A stretch of DNA of 64,000 nucleotides from the NCBI GenBank assembly GCA_003202005.1, contig QJJF01000006.1, forward strand, positions 110,074-174,073. Reading direction: 5' to 3'. Shown piece after piece: positions 1-8,580 of the stretch (its first letter is position 1; every line of letters starts with the position of its first letter). The position numbers and the translations under genes are program-made. The notes beneath the pieces were generated by a model that saw only the letters and a list, made by a program, of their open reading frames with translations, was not told where the DNA came from and did no database searches. Source of the DNA: Williamsia faeni. GTDB lineage: Bacteria; Actinomycetota; Actinomycetes; Mycobacteriales; Mycobacteriaceae.

Positions 1-1166
1 CAGTTGGTCTTGCCCAGCGTGTTCAGGGCTGGATTGATCTTGGCCTTGTGTTCCCAGATGCTTGGGATGATCTTGTAGACCGAGCCGTTGGCGATGCCCG
101 AGATGAGGAACAGCAACACAAAGCCGATCACGAACGCGGTCAGTGTGCCGCCGGTGATCTCTTTGTCGTTCGCGTCCGAGATCAGTCCCGCCACCACCAG
201 GATGGCGGCCGAGGCGATCATCGCGAGGAAGCTGAACAGCGTCACCTTGCCGCCGCCGATCCTGTCGGCAAGCTTTCCGCCGTATGGCCGGCTCAGCGAT
301 CCCAGCAGGGGTCCGATCCAGACGATCTGCGCCGCAGCCAAAGCCGGGTTCGAGTTCCCGGACGCGGCAAAGCTGATGTTGAGGACCTGGCCGAAGGCGA
401 ACCCGAAACCGATGAACGAACCGAATGTTCCGACGTACAGCAGCGAAATAATCCATGTGTCACGGAACTTCAGCGCCTGGACCATCGACCGACCGCTGGC
501 GGTCTGGTGGTCGAGATTGTCCATATAGATCGCGGCACCGACACCGGCGAAGGCCAGCAGAACCAGGTAGATGGCACACAGGACCTCGGGGTTGTCGGCA
601 AACAGCCAGATCACCATCAGCCCCATCAACTGGACGACCGGTACGCCGATGTTTCCGCCGCCGGCGTTGAGTCCCAGCGCCCAGCCCTTGAGACGCTGCG
701 GGTAGAACGCGTTGATGTTGGTCATCGAGGACGCGAAGTTGCCGCCACCGAAGCCGGTCAGCGCGGCCACGAACAGGTACCACCCGAAGCCGAAGTCGCC
801 CGGATTCATCATCAGCATCAGGAGCAGACCGGTGGGGATCAACAGCACGACGGCCGAGAAGATCGCCCAGTTCCGTCCACCGAACTTCGCTGTGGCCTGG
901 GTGTAAGGAATACGCAAGCAGGAACCGACGAACGTCGCGGTGGCCGCGATCGCGAACTTCTGATCGGCACTGATCCCGTATTCCGGACCCATCATCAGCG
1001 CGAGAACCGAGAACATTGCCCAGATCGAGAACCCGACGTGTTCACAGATCACCGACCAGATCAGGTTCCGCTTGGCGATTTCGGCGTTGCCGTTGTCCCA
1101 CGCCTCGACGTCTTCGGGATCCCAGTCGGTGATGTAGTGCTTTCGCTTTGTGGCCTTGGCAGTCAC
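1..1166 (-). CDS. narK: NarK-family nitrate/nitrite transporter (3' end cut by window edge)
   Basis: This is a major facilitator protein of the nitrate/nitrite porter family, acting in the cytoplasmic membrane. The visible 388 codons translate without interruption into many hydrophobic segments. They contain the family signature GGGNFASSMTNINAFYP near residue 130 and a second glycine-rich stretch, LNAGGGNIG, just after it; these are the nitrate-signature loops of NarK. The start is a GTG preceded seven bases upstream by GAGGAGG, the only good ribosome site in the area. The gene continues past the left edge of the window, so its C-terminus and downstream neighbours are unknown. The roughly 200-base leader holds a bulged hairpin at about 1275-1306 (CACCC-GAAAA-GGGTG core), which could be a regulatory or terminator element. 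Whether it imports nitrate or exports nitrite cannot be told from this sequence. Confidence 0.9.
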   Translation of the reverse strand, partial: MTAKATKRKHYITDWDPEDVEAWDNGNAEIAKRNLIWSVICEHVGFSIWAMFSVLALMMGPEYGISADQKFAIAATATFVGSCLRIPYTQATAKFGGRNWAIFSAVVLLIPTGLLLMLMMNPGDFGFGWYLFVAALTGFGGGNFASSMTNINAFYPQRLKGWALGLNAGGGNIGVPVVQLMGLMVIWLFADNPEVLCAIYLVLLAFAGVGAAIYMDNLDHQTASGRSMVQALKFRDTWIISLLYVGTFGSFIGFGFAFGQVLNISFAASGNSNPALAAAQIVWIGPLLGSLSRPYGGKLADRIGGGKVTLFSFLAMIASAAILVVAGLISDANDKEITGGTLTAFVIGFVLLFLISGIANGSVYKIIPSIWEHKAKINPALNTLGKTN

Positions 1167-1365
1167 TTCGTGCCCTCCTCGTATGTCCGGGTCCAGTTAC
1201 CGGATGACTTGAGGAGAACGGTAGGAAATGGGTGTTGCGAAAGCTTTGCATGCAGTGACCGAACAATCACAGTGTTCTCACTCCTCACCCGAAAAGGGTG
1301 TGAGAAGTGGGATCAACGATGGCCGCTACATGGCGGACTCGGCGGGAAACAGCAGGTCAGGAGTG

Positions 1366-2232
1366 CTATACGAGGAATCTGACCATATCGGCGACCCGTT
1401 TGAGCCCCGGGAGTGCACCGGACGTCGACCGGGGATGTAACGCGTGAACGGCCAACCTGAACATGACGGCACGCAACATCATCTGCGGCCATTCGGGCAG
1501 ATCTTCCCAGCGATCGACGAGTCCGTCGTCGGCCCCACCCCAGGCCAGGGCGTCCACCACGACAACCGCGGACGCCCAGGCGGCGGGTCTCCAATACGGG
1601 GTGATGTCGGTGATTCCGGGCGCGGCGGTGCCGGCGAACAAGACTGTGCCGAACAGGTCACCGTGGACGAGCTGCGACGGCGACTCCACTTTCTTGCGAA
1701 GGGTGGCCAGCGTGTGCAGCATCTCGAGGCTGGTGACACCGTCCGGTGAGGTCGGGTCACCCATCCCGGCAGACCGGGCCGCGCGCATCGGGACGTCATC
1801 CCAGGCGGCCCGATCAGAAGCGGTGAACACGTCGACGTCGCTGAACGGCGGCGCCGGCGGTTGCGTCAGAAACCGCGGACGCTCCAGTTCTGCGGTGGCC
1901 TCATGGAGTCGATCCGCCAGCGAGACGACCTCGTCGAAGCGGGGTTCAGGTGTTCCGGCGATATAGGTGTCGGCCCGCCAGCCCGAGACCACATAGCGTC
2001 CGTCAGAGGCCCGGACCGGACGTGCAACCCGGACACCATCGACGTACAGCGTCTCCCGGACCTTCGCCGACCAGGCCGCGCGCGCGTGGTCGGGCACGAG
2101 CGAGAGGACCGTCTCGCCGATCCGCCAGCCACCTTCCCAGCCGTCACCCAATGCCACCACGGGATGTCCGGTCAACCCGAAGGTCTTCAGGACATGCTCA
2201 GGCGGCTCGACGGAGGTCAAGTCAGAGGTCAC
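1366..2232 (-). CDS. TIGR02569-type conserved actinobacterial protein (Rv3205c-like)
   Basis: This 288-residue protein has unknown function and belongs to a family restricted to actinobacteria, usually found beside moeZ as here. The chain has no signal peptide or membrane segment. The central segment VHGDLFGTVLF followed by a DITPYW motif recalls the HGDLH...D loop pattern of phosphotransferase/kinase-like folds, so a degenerate aminoglycoside-phosphotransferase fold is plausible. I chose the GTG giving VTSDLTSVEPPEHVL because upstream codons are low-complexity and overlap nothing conserved; no strong ribosome site decides it. It is transcribed in the same direction as moeZ, 85 bases downstream of the moeZ stop, so the two may share a transcript. 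The function remains a guess. Confidence 0.8.
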   Translation of the reverse strand: MTSDLTSVEPPEHVLKTFGLTGHPVVALGDGWEGGWRIGETVLSLVPDHARAAWSAKVRETLYVDGVRVARPVRASDGRYVVSGWRADTYIAGTPEPRFDEVVSLADRLHEATAELERPRFLTQPPAPPFSDVDVFTASDRAAWDDVPMRAARSAGMGDPTSPDGVTSLEMLHTLATLRKKVESPSQLVHGDLFGTVLFAGTAAPGITDITPYWRPAAWASAVVVVDALAWGGADDGLVDRWEDLPEWPQMMLRAVMFRLAVHALHPRSTSGALPGLKRVADMVRFLV

Positions 2233-2317
2233 GGCGCCAACGTTACCGGCGTGTTCGAGAGAATCACCGCAGGCTCGAAGGGTGTCGCCGCACGCGTCCG
2301 CGAGCGACGTGCGGGGA

Positions 2318-3493
2318 TCAGTAGACGGGCAGTGCGGTGTCCACCTGCTTGGCCCAGGCGGTGATTCCACCCTGCAGATGGGTGGCGTCCGCGAAGCCGG
2401 CCTTCTTGACCGCCGCAAGCGCTTCGGCCGACCGGATACCGGTCTTGCAGTACAGGACCGCGGGCCGATCCTGCGGCAGCTTGGACAGTCCCTCGCCCGA
2501 CTCGATGTCGCCCTTCGGGATCAGGGTGGCACCTTCGATCTTGACGATGTCCCACTCCACGGGCTCCCGGACATCGATCAGGGCGAGCTTCTCCCCGGAG
2601 TCCAGACGCTGCTTGAGTTCGACCGCGGTCACGGTCGAACCGGTGGCCGCCGACACACCCGCGTCCGAGACCACCCCGCAGAACGCGTCGTAGTCGATCA
2701 GTTCGGTGATCTTCGGCGCTTGCGGGTCCTTGCGCAGATTGATGGTCCGGTAGCGCATGTCGAGGGCGTCGTACACCATCAACCGGCCGAGCAGCGTGTC
2801 GCCGATACCGGTGATCAGCTTGATCGCCTCGGTACCCATGATCGATCCGATCGAGGCGCACAGGATGCCCAGCACACCACCCTCGGCGCACGACGGCACC
2901 ATGCCCGGCGGCGGCGCCTCGGGGTACAGGTCGCGGTAATTCAGGCCGAGTCCGTTCGGCGCGTCCTCCCAGAACACCGAGGCCTGGCCCTCGAAGCGAT
3001 AGATCGACCCCCACACGTACGGCTTACCCGCGAGCACGGCGGCGTCGTTGACCAGGTAGCGGGTGGCGAAGTTGTCGGTGCCGTCGACGATCAGGTCGTA
3101 CTGCCCGAACAGCTCGACGGCGTTGCTGTTGTCGAGGCGGAACTTGTGGGTGTGCACCTCGACGAAGGGGTTGATCTCGAGGATCGAATCCTTTGCGGAA
3201 TCGGCCTTGGGCCGGCCCACGTCGGACTGCCCGTGAATGACCTGCCGTTGCAGGTTGGACTCGTCGACCTCGTCGAACTCGACGATTCCGATGGTGCCGA
3301 CCCCGGCGGCCGCCAGATACAGCAGTGCCGGAGACCCCAGCCCGCCGGCACCGATGACCAGCACCTTGGCGTTCTTGAGACGTTTCTGTCCGTCGACTCC
3401 GATGTCGGGGATGATCAGGTGCCGGCTGTAGCGGGCGACCTCTTCGCGGGTGAGCTCTCCTGTGGGCTCAACCAGCGGCGGCAACTGTGACAC
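2318..3493 (-). CDS. moeZ: Adenylyltransferase/sulfurtransferase MoeZ
   Basis: MoeZ activates the C-terminus of small ubiquitin-like sulfur carriers (MoaD, CysO, ThiS type) by adenylation and transfers sulfur to them, for molybdopterin and cysteine synthesis in the cytoplasm. Residues 1-270 are a ThiF/MoeB-type domain with the nucleotide loop VIGAGGLGSP near residue 47 and the R-finger region DESNLQRQV. Residues 285-391 are a rhodanese domain whose active-site cysteine lies in YCKTGIRS, near residue 349. The MoeB zinc cysteines are not obvious, as is usual for MoeZ. Two GTG codons are possible; the second, giving VSQLPPLVEP, is five bases after GAGGAG, whereas the first overlaps that site. 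The length matches mycobacterial MoeZ (about 390), and it lies between the same neighbours as in M. tuberculosis. Confidence 0.96.
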   Translation of the reverse strand: MSQLPPLVEPTGELTREEVARYSRHLIIPDIGVDGQKRLKNAKVLVIGAGGLGSPALLYLAAAGVGTIGIVEFDEVDESNLQRQVIHGQSDVGRPKADSAKDSILEINPFVEVHTHKFRLDNSNAVELFGQYDLIVDGTDNFATRYLVNDAAVLAGKPYVWGSIYRFEGQASVFWEDAPNGLGLNYRDLYPEAPPPGMVPSCAEGGVLGILCASIGSIMGTEAIKLITGIGDTLLGRLMVYDALDMRYRTINLRKDPQAPKITELIDYDAFCGVVSDAGVSAATGSTVTAVELKQRLDSGEKLALIDVREPVEWDIVKIEGATLIPKGDIESGEGLSKLPQDRPAVLYCKTGIRSAEALAAVKKAGFADATHLQGGITAWAKQVDTALPVY

Positions 3494-3607
3494 GAGCACT
3501 CCTCACGCGATTCCCACCTGCACCGGGCCTCACGGACACCGGCTCCATGTTCAACGAACGTCCCACACAGATGATTCCAACCGCGCAGAATCGTCAGCCG
3601 GACCGGA

Positions 3608-4825
3608 TCAGCGCCCCGGGAACGGCCAGGGATTGGGATTGCAGACATAGTTGTGATCGGCCTTCATGTCCGGATCCAGAGCCATGATCTGGCTGTTGGC
3701 CGTACCGAATGTCTGCTGCATCATCACCGGCGCCAGTGCCCCGTTGACCTTGCACGGCTCATGGTTGACGAAACCGATCGCGTGGCCGATCTCATGATTG
3801 ATCAGATACTGCCGATAGCCCAGGTCGTCGCCCTGGTAGGAGAGCGCACCGCGCACCCACCGGGCCTCGTTGAGTGTCACCCGGCCCTCGGGCGGGTAGT
3901 AACAGCTCGATTCGAGCTGGATCTCATAGCCACACAGCTCCCGCGTGGTCCCCGGAGAAGTCAGGGTGACCCGGAAGTCGGGGGTACCGCTGTCGATCCG
4001 GCGGAAGCTGAACTGCCCGTCGCCGATCCAGCTCTTCGGATTCGCGAGAGTGGTGTCGACCAGCTTGGCGTACGTGGGGTCGCCGCCGTAGTCACCGGAG
4101 TTGAGTCCGTTCTCCACCTCGACGGTGTACGTGAACTCCTGGCCACCGGATCCGATGCGCGGCGTCGTACCGGGGACGATGCGGTAGGTACTGTCACCGC
4201 TCTGGGTGAACGGGCCACCGTCGGGCAGAGTGCCGGCCGGGAGTTGTTCGGCCTGGACTTCGCTCGGTGGCGCACCGATTGCGGTGGTCACGTTGTTCAC
4301 GTCGGTGCTGCGGACCGAATCCGGATCGGAATCGGCCGCGGCCACCGACGGCGAGTTCTCCTGCTCCGACCTCACGGTGAGCACGATCATCACGATGGTG
4401 AGCACCACCAGGACCGGAATCGCGTAGGCGCGCCAGCCGTAGGTTGCGACGAACCGCCCCAGCGCACTCTGTTTTTTGCGATCCGTGTCGCGTTCCGCGC
4501 GTTGCCGCCCGGGATCATCCGTCGGGTCCCACCGGGCCCGCAGCGGCTGATCCGGAGCGGGACGTCCCGACGACACCGGAGGATGGATATCTGTGCGCTG
4601 ATTGGCGAGCCGCGCATCCGCCTCGGCCTCGGCCCGGGCCAGTCGGCTGGCCCGATCGGCGGCACGTCGTGCCTGGTCAGAGTGTTCGTTCCCGTCGACG
4701 ACTGCTGTCCGGCGACCGGATGAACGACGCCCTGAGCTCTCGTCACCGCGACCCGATTCAGCCCGGGTGCCGCGGGGTGAACGTCGTGTTCCCCTGCTCC
4801 CCGAGCCTCCCGCATCAGTCACCAT
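3608..4825 (-). CDS. Membrane-anchored DUF3152 putative metalloprotease
   Basis: This 405-residue protein has a long, charged, disordered cytoplasmic N-terminus (residues 1-130, rich in Arg, Ser and Asp). One membrane helix, YAIPVLVVLTIVMIVLTV, lies near residues 132-150, followed by an exported DUF3152 domain. The domain carries HEIGHAIGFVNH near residues 344-355, a perfect metzincin-type zinc motif HExxHxxGxxH, with a methionine-containing turn (APVMMQQ) about 15 residues later. The metzincin pattern argues for a zinc protease, although the family has no established activity that I know of. Cysteines in ELCGYE, SSCYYP, EPCKV and YVCNP could form extracellular disulphides. The start ATG has an AGAAGG-type ribosome site. 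It diverges from fasR with an 81-base shared promoter region, as in M. tuberculosis Rv3207c/Rv3208. Confidence 0.88.
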   Translation of the reverse strand: MVTDAGGSGSRGTRRSPRGTRAESGRGDESSGRRSSGRRTAVVDGNEHSDQARRAADRASRLARAEAEADARLANQRTDIHPPVSSGRPAPDQPLRARWDPTDDPGRQRAERDTDRKKQSALGRFVATYGWRAYAIPVLVVLTIVMIVLTVRSEQENSPSVAAADSDPDSVRSTDVNNVTTAIGAPPSEVQAEQLPAGTLPDGGPFTQSGDSTYRIVPGTTPRIGSGGQEFTYTVEVENGLNSGDYGGDPTYAKLVDTTLANPKSWIGDGQFSFRRIDSGTPDFRVTLTSPGTTRELCGYEIQLESSCYYPPEGRVTLNEARWVRGALSYQGDDLGYRQYLINHEIGHAIGFVNHEPCKVNGALAPVMMQQTFGTANSQIMALDPDMKADHNYVCNPNPWPFPGR

Positions 4826-4906
4826 TCAACCTTCTCACAGGCATCGTCAATTCACCTGTAAGCCACCACCGGTGGCGGACCGGGAAGACAGATATACCCT
4901 CGATCC

Positions 4907-5587
4907 ATGGACGAGACGGCAGCAGCAGGTACCGGGGTGAAGGCGAACTCCGCCAATGCTGGACGCCGGAGCGTTCGGATGCCACGGAGCGCACGCCGAC
5001 TGCAGTTGATGGATGCCGCAAGTGAGATCTTCGTCGAACGCGGTTACCACTCGGCGGGGATGGACGAGATCGCAGTCCACGCGGGTGTCAGCAAACCCGT
5101 TCTCTACCAACACTTCCCGAGCAAACTCGACCTCTATCTCGCGGTCCTGGACCTGCACGCGGAATCGATGGTCAACCGGGTCACCGGAGCACTGCTGACG
5201 TCCACCGACAACCGGCACCGCGTCCGCTCCGCAGTCGAGGCGTTCTTCGATTTCATCGATGAGGACAATCAGGGATATCGGCTGATCTTCCAGTCGGATG
5301 CACTCGATCCGGCGGCGATCCGCCGTGTCGAAGGCGCGACCGAGGCCTGCGTTGACGCCGTGTACGGCCTGGTGATGCACGATTCCGGCCTCGACCAGAA
5401 CCGGTCCCGCATGCTTGCCGCCGGTCTCGTCGGCCTCAGTCAGGTCAACGCCCGCCACTGGCTCGACGCCAAGCGGCCCATGACCAAAGAAGAAGCCATC
5501 AACATCACCGTCACGATGCTCTGGGGCGGACTCGCCCGCGTGCCGATGCAGCACGCGAGCGACTCCGAACTCGGCCCCGAGGCCTGA
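4907..5587 (+). CDS. fasR: TetR-family regulator, FasR orthologue
   Basis: This 226-residue one-component regulator has an N-terminal helix-turn-helix at about residues 28-75 (ASEIFVERGYHSAGMDEIA...GVSKPVLYQHFPSK) and a C-terminal ligand-binding helical domain. By order and similarity it matches M. tuberculosis Rv3208, known as FasR. FasR activates the fas-acpS genes for fatty-acid synthase I and responds to long-chain acyl-CoA. The same flanks (DUF3152 upstream, DUF3107 downstream) support the assignment. The basic N-terminal 25 residues precede the usual TetR start and may contribute DNA contacts. The fas locus is not in this window, so its target cannot be checked here. Its stop lies five bases from the stop of the convergent DUF3107 gene, with no terminator between them. 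Confidence 0.85.
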   Translation: MDETAAAGTGVKANSANAGRRSVRMPRSARRLQLMDAASEIFVERGYHSAGMDEIAVHAGVSKPVLYQHFPSKLDLYLAVLDLHAESMVNRVTGALLTSTDNRHRVRSAVEAFFDFIDEDNQGYRLIFQSDALDPAAIRRVEGATEACVDAVYGLVMHDSGLDQNRSRMLAAGLVGLSQVNARHWLDAKRPMTKEEAINITVTMLWGGLARVPMQHASDSELGPEA

Positions 5588-5592
5588 GCAAA

Positions 5593-5826
5593 CTAGATTG
5601 CGCCGAACCCGACCTTGCGGGATTCGGAGGTGCCGACCTCGACATAGGCGATCTTGGTTACCGGAATCAGGTACCGCGCACCTTTGTCGTCCTGCAGACG
5701 CAGGAGCTGATCGCTACCCGACAGTGCGGCCTCGACCGCGGCATGGGCTTCGTCGCTGTCCTGGTCGATGTGCACAACCAGCTCGCGCGCGCTGTCGGTG
5801 ATCCCGATCTTCACATCAACGGCCAC
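5593..5826 (-). CDS. DUF3107 family small protein (TB9.4-like)
   Basis: This 77-residue soluble protein of unknown function is almost identical in layout to the short actinobacterial DUF3107 proteins; the M. tuberculosis example is Rv3208A/TB9.4. The sequence alternates beta strands and one helix (VDVKIGITDSARELVV... HAAVEAAL... YLIPVTKIAYVEVG), suggesting a compact alpha-beta fold with no catalytic motif. The GTG start has an ideal site, GGAGG, six bases upstream. It is transcribed towards fasR and stops five bases from it. The neighbouring ferritin-like gene ends about 100 bases upstream on the same strand, so the two might be co-transcribed. No direct clue to function is visible. Confidence 0.9.
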   Translation of the reverse strand: MAVDVKIGITDSARELVVHIDQDSDEAHAAVEAALSGSDQLLRLQDDKGARYLIPVTKIAYVEVGTSESRKVGFGAI

Positions 5827-5928
5827 AGATATCCTCCATAGATCTCAGGCGTACTTCCTACGGGTGTGAATCTATCCCCAGCCGCGGCCGGACCGGCAGT
5901 CAGGCCGACCAGCGCCGAAGAGGGTTTT

Positions 5929-6624
5929 TCAGGTCAGGCCCATGTCCGCCATCCGGCGGGCGTGACGCTCCTGAATCGAATCGAAGAATCCGGCGATCCC
6001 GTTGAGGTCGGTCTCGACGGAGAAGAGCAGCTCGGTCAGATCCTCCTGACCCGCCAGAACGTACTGGGTCTGGGTGATCGCCTCGCCGAGCAGACGACGT
6101 CCCCACAACGTCAGCGGCGACTTCAGATTCGGGTTGGCGGCCACGGCGTCGCGAATCGCCTGCACAGCGAACTCCGAATGACCGGTCTCGGCCATCACCG
6201 CACGGACCACGGCCTCGGCCTCGGGAGGCAGCGTGCCCGCGATCTCGAGGTAGAAATCTGCGGCCAATCCGTCACCGACATACACCTTGACCAGCGATTC
6301 CTCCCAGGTACTGGGCACAGTCGAGGCATGGTAGCGATCGAGCACGGCCTCGTACGCGGCGATCAACTCGTAGACGTCGACACCCCGTCGCTGCAGCTCG
6401 TCCTGGAGGGTCTCGAAATGCGCCATCTCGGCCGCGGCCATGCTCGCCATGGCCACCCGGCCCCGGATACCCGGCGCCATCAGCGCCTCGGAGGTGAGTC
6501 GGTAGAACGCCGCCAATTCGCCGCACGCGAGCACCCCGAAGAGTTCGGTGATTCCGCGATGATCGGGCGAAACCGAGGTCGGGACCGCAGCCACCGGCGG
6601 TTCGGTTTGTGAGCCAGAAGACAT
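5929..6624 (-). CDS. Ferritin-like-fold protein (Rv3210c-like)
   Basis: This 231-residue cytoplasmic protein is predicted to be an all-helical ferritin-like bundle. The helices carry carboxylate and histidine pairs typical of that fold, for example ELAAFYRLTSEA and MASMAAAEMAHFETL, then EESLVKVYVGDGLAADFYLEIA and AVMAETGHSEFAV. It resembles the MiaE-like/ferritin-like family that sits between DUF3107 and rhlE in mycobacteria. Whether it binds a di-iron centre cannot be settled by eye. I chose the ATG giving MSSGSQTEPP; an in-frame GTG seven codons upstream, three bases after GGAG, is an alternative. The gene diverges from the rhlE helicase across a 225-base region. The function is unknown. 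Confidence 0.82.
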   Translation of the reverse strand: MSSGSQTEPPVAAVPTSVSPDHRGITELFGVLACGELAAFYRLTSEALMAPGIRGRVAMASMAAAEMAHFETLQDELQRRGVDVYELIAAYEAVLDRYHASTVPSTWEESLVKVYVGDGLAADFYLEIAGTLPPEAEAVVRAVMAETGHSEFAVQAIRDAVAANPNLKSPLTLWGRRLLGEAITQTQYVLAGQEDLTELLFSVETDLNGIAGFFDSIQERHARRMADMGLT

Positions 6625-6849
6625 GGGTTCGAGTGTAGTGCTCACGTGCTCCGGGGACTCGCCGGACCGCTGCGCGGAGAACACCGATTCTTCGAGACCG
6701 TCTAAATACACGTACACTGCCAGGGGTGAGTCATGCTCGACGCGGACTCGCACCGAATTTGTGCGCGCACCAACGGTCGCCTGATATCGATCAGGCCCGA
6801 TTCAGCCAGATACCGGTTGCCAGGATCCTCGGGTTGTTTCGAGGCCGCA

Positions 6850-8574
6850 ATGCTGACCTGTTTGGTTGAACCTTTGCAGTGCGCGCGGGAGCACATTGCG
6901 AAAGGCAATCAACTGAACATCGAAAGCAAAACCCAAGAGTCTGTCATCGACGTGGTCGAAGAAGTCATCGTCGCGGAAGATCACGTCTCCCCCACGTTCG
7001 CCGAACTCGGCGTCCGCAAGGAAATCGTCGACGCCCTCGCCGCCGACGGAAAAACCAACACCTTCGCGATCCAGGAACTGACCCTGCCGCTGGCGATGGC
7101 CGGCGACGATCTGATCGGCCAGGCCCGAACCGGCATGGGCAAGACCCTCGGCTTCGGCGTCCCGCTGCTGCAGCGCGTGTCCCAGGCGGTCGCCAATGTC
7201 GGCGAACCCGGCATCTGGAAGCTCGACGGCACGCCACGCGCGCTGATCATCGTCCCGACCCGTGAGTTGTGCATCCAGGTCACCGATGACCTCGAGATCG
7301 CGGCGAAGGGCCTGCACGTCGACACCGCCGACGGCCAGAACCGGCCGCTGCGGCTGCTCTCGATCTTCGGCGGACGCCCGTTCGAACACCAGATCAGCGA
7401 GCTCAAGATCGGCATCGACGTGGTGGTCGGCACCCCCGGCCGCCTGCTCGACCTCGCCCGCCAGGGCTATCTGATCCTGGGCAAGGTGCAGGTGCTGGTC
7501 CTCGACGAGGCCGACGAGATGCTCGACCTCGGATTCCTCCCCGATATCGAGCGCTTGATGAGCTCGCTGCCCGACGCCCGCCAGACGATGCTGTTCTCGG
7601 CAACCATGCCCGGACCGATCGTCACCCTGGCCCGCACGTTCCTCACGAAGCCGACCCACATCCGGGCCGAGCACGCGAACGACTCCGCGGTGCACGATCG
7701 CACCACCCAGCACGTCTACCGCGCGCATGCCATGGACAAGTCCGAACTCGTCGCACGCATCCTGCAGGCCGAAGGACGCGGCGCCACAATGATTTTCACG
7801 CGGACCAAGCGGACCGCACAGAAGGTCGCCGACGACCTCGCCGAGCGCGGATTCGCCGTCGGCGCCGTCCACGGTGACCTCGGCCAGATCGCCCGGGAGA
7901 AGGCACTGACCGCTTTCCGCGAGCATCGGATCAACGTCCTGGTCGCGACCGATGTCGCCGCCCGCGGTATCGACATCGACGACGTCACCCACGTCATCAA
8001 CTACCAGTGCCCCGATGACGAGAAGACCTACGTGCACCGGATCGGACGTACCGGCCGCGCCGGACGCACCGGTATCGCGATCACACTGGTCGACTGGGAC
8101 GAGCTGCACCGCTGGGAGATGATCAGCAAAGCACTCGACCTGAAGATGGACGATCCGGCCGAAACCTATTCCAGCTCACCGCATCTGCGCGAAGAACTGA
8201 GCATTCCCGAGTCGGCGACCGGACGTGTCGGAACCGTCAAGCCCGCCCGCGAGGAGCGCGAGCCGCGTTCAGGTGGACGCTCGTCCGACGACGAGAAGCG
8301 TGTTGTCGCCGGACGGGGCCGCGATTCCGCCAAGCGCCCGTCCCGCCAGCGTCGGCGCACCCGCGCGGGCGGCCAGGATGACAACGGAGCAGTCACCGGT
8401 GACGCGACGGTGACCACCACCGAGGCGACCACCAAGACCACATCCGAGACCCCGGCAGCCGCGCCTGCCGATGGTGCCGAGAGCAGTGACCGGCCCCGCC
8501 GTCGACGTCGCCGCCGGACGGGTGCCGGCAGCGGCACCGACACCGGCGACGCCGTGGGTACCGCTTCGGAGTAG
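6850..8574 (+). CDS. rhlE: DEAD-box RNA helicase RhlE-type
   Basis: This is an ATP-dependent RNA helicase with both RecA-like domains and all core motifs. They are ARTGMGKT (motif I, about residue 92), PTREL, TPGR, VLDEADEML (II, about 217), SAT (III), ATDVAARGIDI (V) and HRIGRTGRAGR (VI, about 396). The tail after about residue 440 is disordered and strongly basic ([22 protein letters not shown]), as expected for RNA binding. The ATG used here is five bases after GAGG. The in-frame stretch before the conserved PTFAELGV is not conserved, so translation could begin later; a CTG at 6913 sits seven bases after GAAAGG. It is followed six bases later by a membrane-anchored beta-propeller gene, as in M. 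tuberculosis Rv3211-Rv3212, so the two likely form an operon. Confidence 0.93.
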   Translation: MLTCLVEPLQCAREHIAKGNQLNIESKTQESVIDVVEEVIVAEDHVSPTFAELGVRKEIVDALAADGKTNTFAIQELTLPLAMAGDDLIGQARTGMGKTLGFGVPLLQRVSQAVANVGEPGIWKLDGTPRALIIVPTRELCIQVTDDLEIAAKGLHVDTADGQNRPLRLLSIFGGRPFEHQISELKIGIDVVVGTPGRLLDLARQGYLILGKVQVLVLDEADEMLDLGFLPDIERLMSSLPDARQTMLFSATMPGPIVTLARTFLTKPTHIRAEHANDSAVHDRTTQHVYRAHAMDKSELVARILQAEGRGATMIFTRTKRTAQKVADDLAERGFAVGAVHGDLGQIAREKALTAFREHRINVLVATDVAARGIDIDDVTHVINYQCPDDEKTYVHRIGRTGRAGRTGIAITLVDWDELHRWEMISKALDLKMDDPAETYSSSPHLREELSIPESATGRVGTVKPAREEREPRSGGRSSDDEKRVVAGRGRDSAKRPSRQRRRTRAGGQDDNGAVTGDATVTTTEATTKTTSETPAAAPADGAESSDRPRRRRRRRTGAGSGTDTGDAVGTASE

Positions 8575-8580
8575 CTGACG

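Noticed and set aside
48..1382. Long open frame on the plus strand opposite the first gene
   Set aside because: It is the shadow of the nitrate transporter on the minus strand; its translation is dominated by Asp, Arg, Gln and His with no family motif, while the minus strand gives NarK signatures and a good ribosome site.
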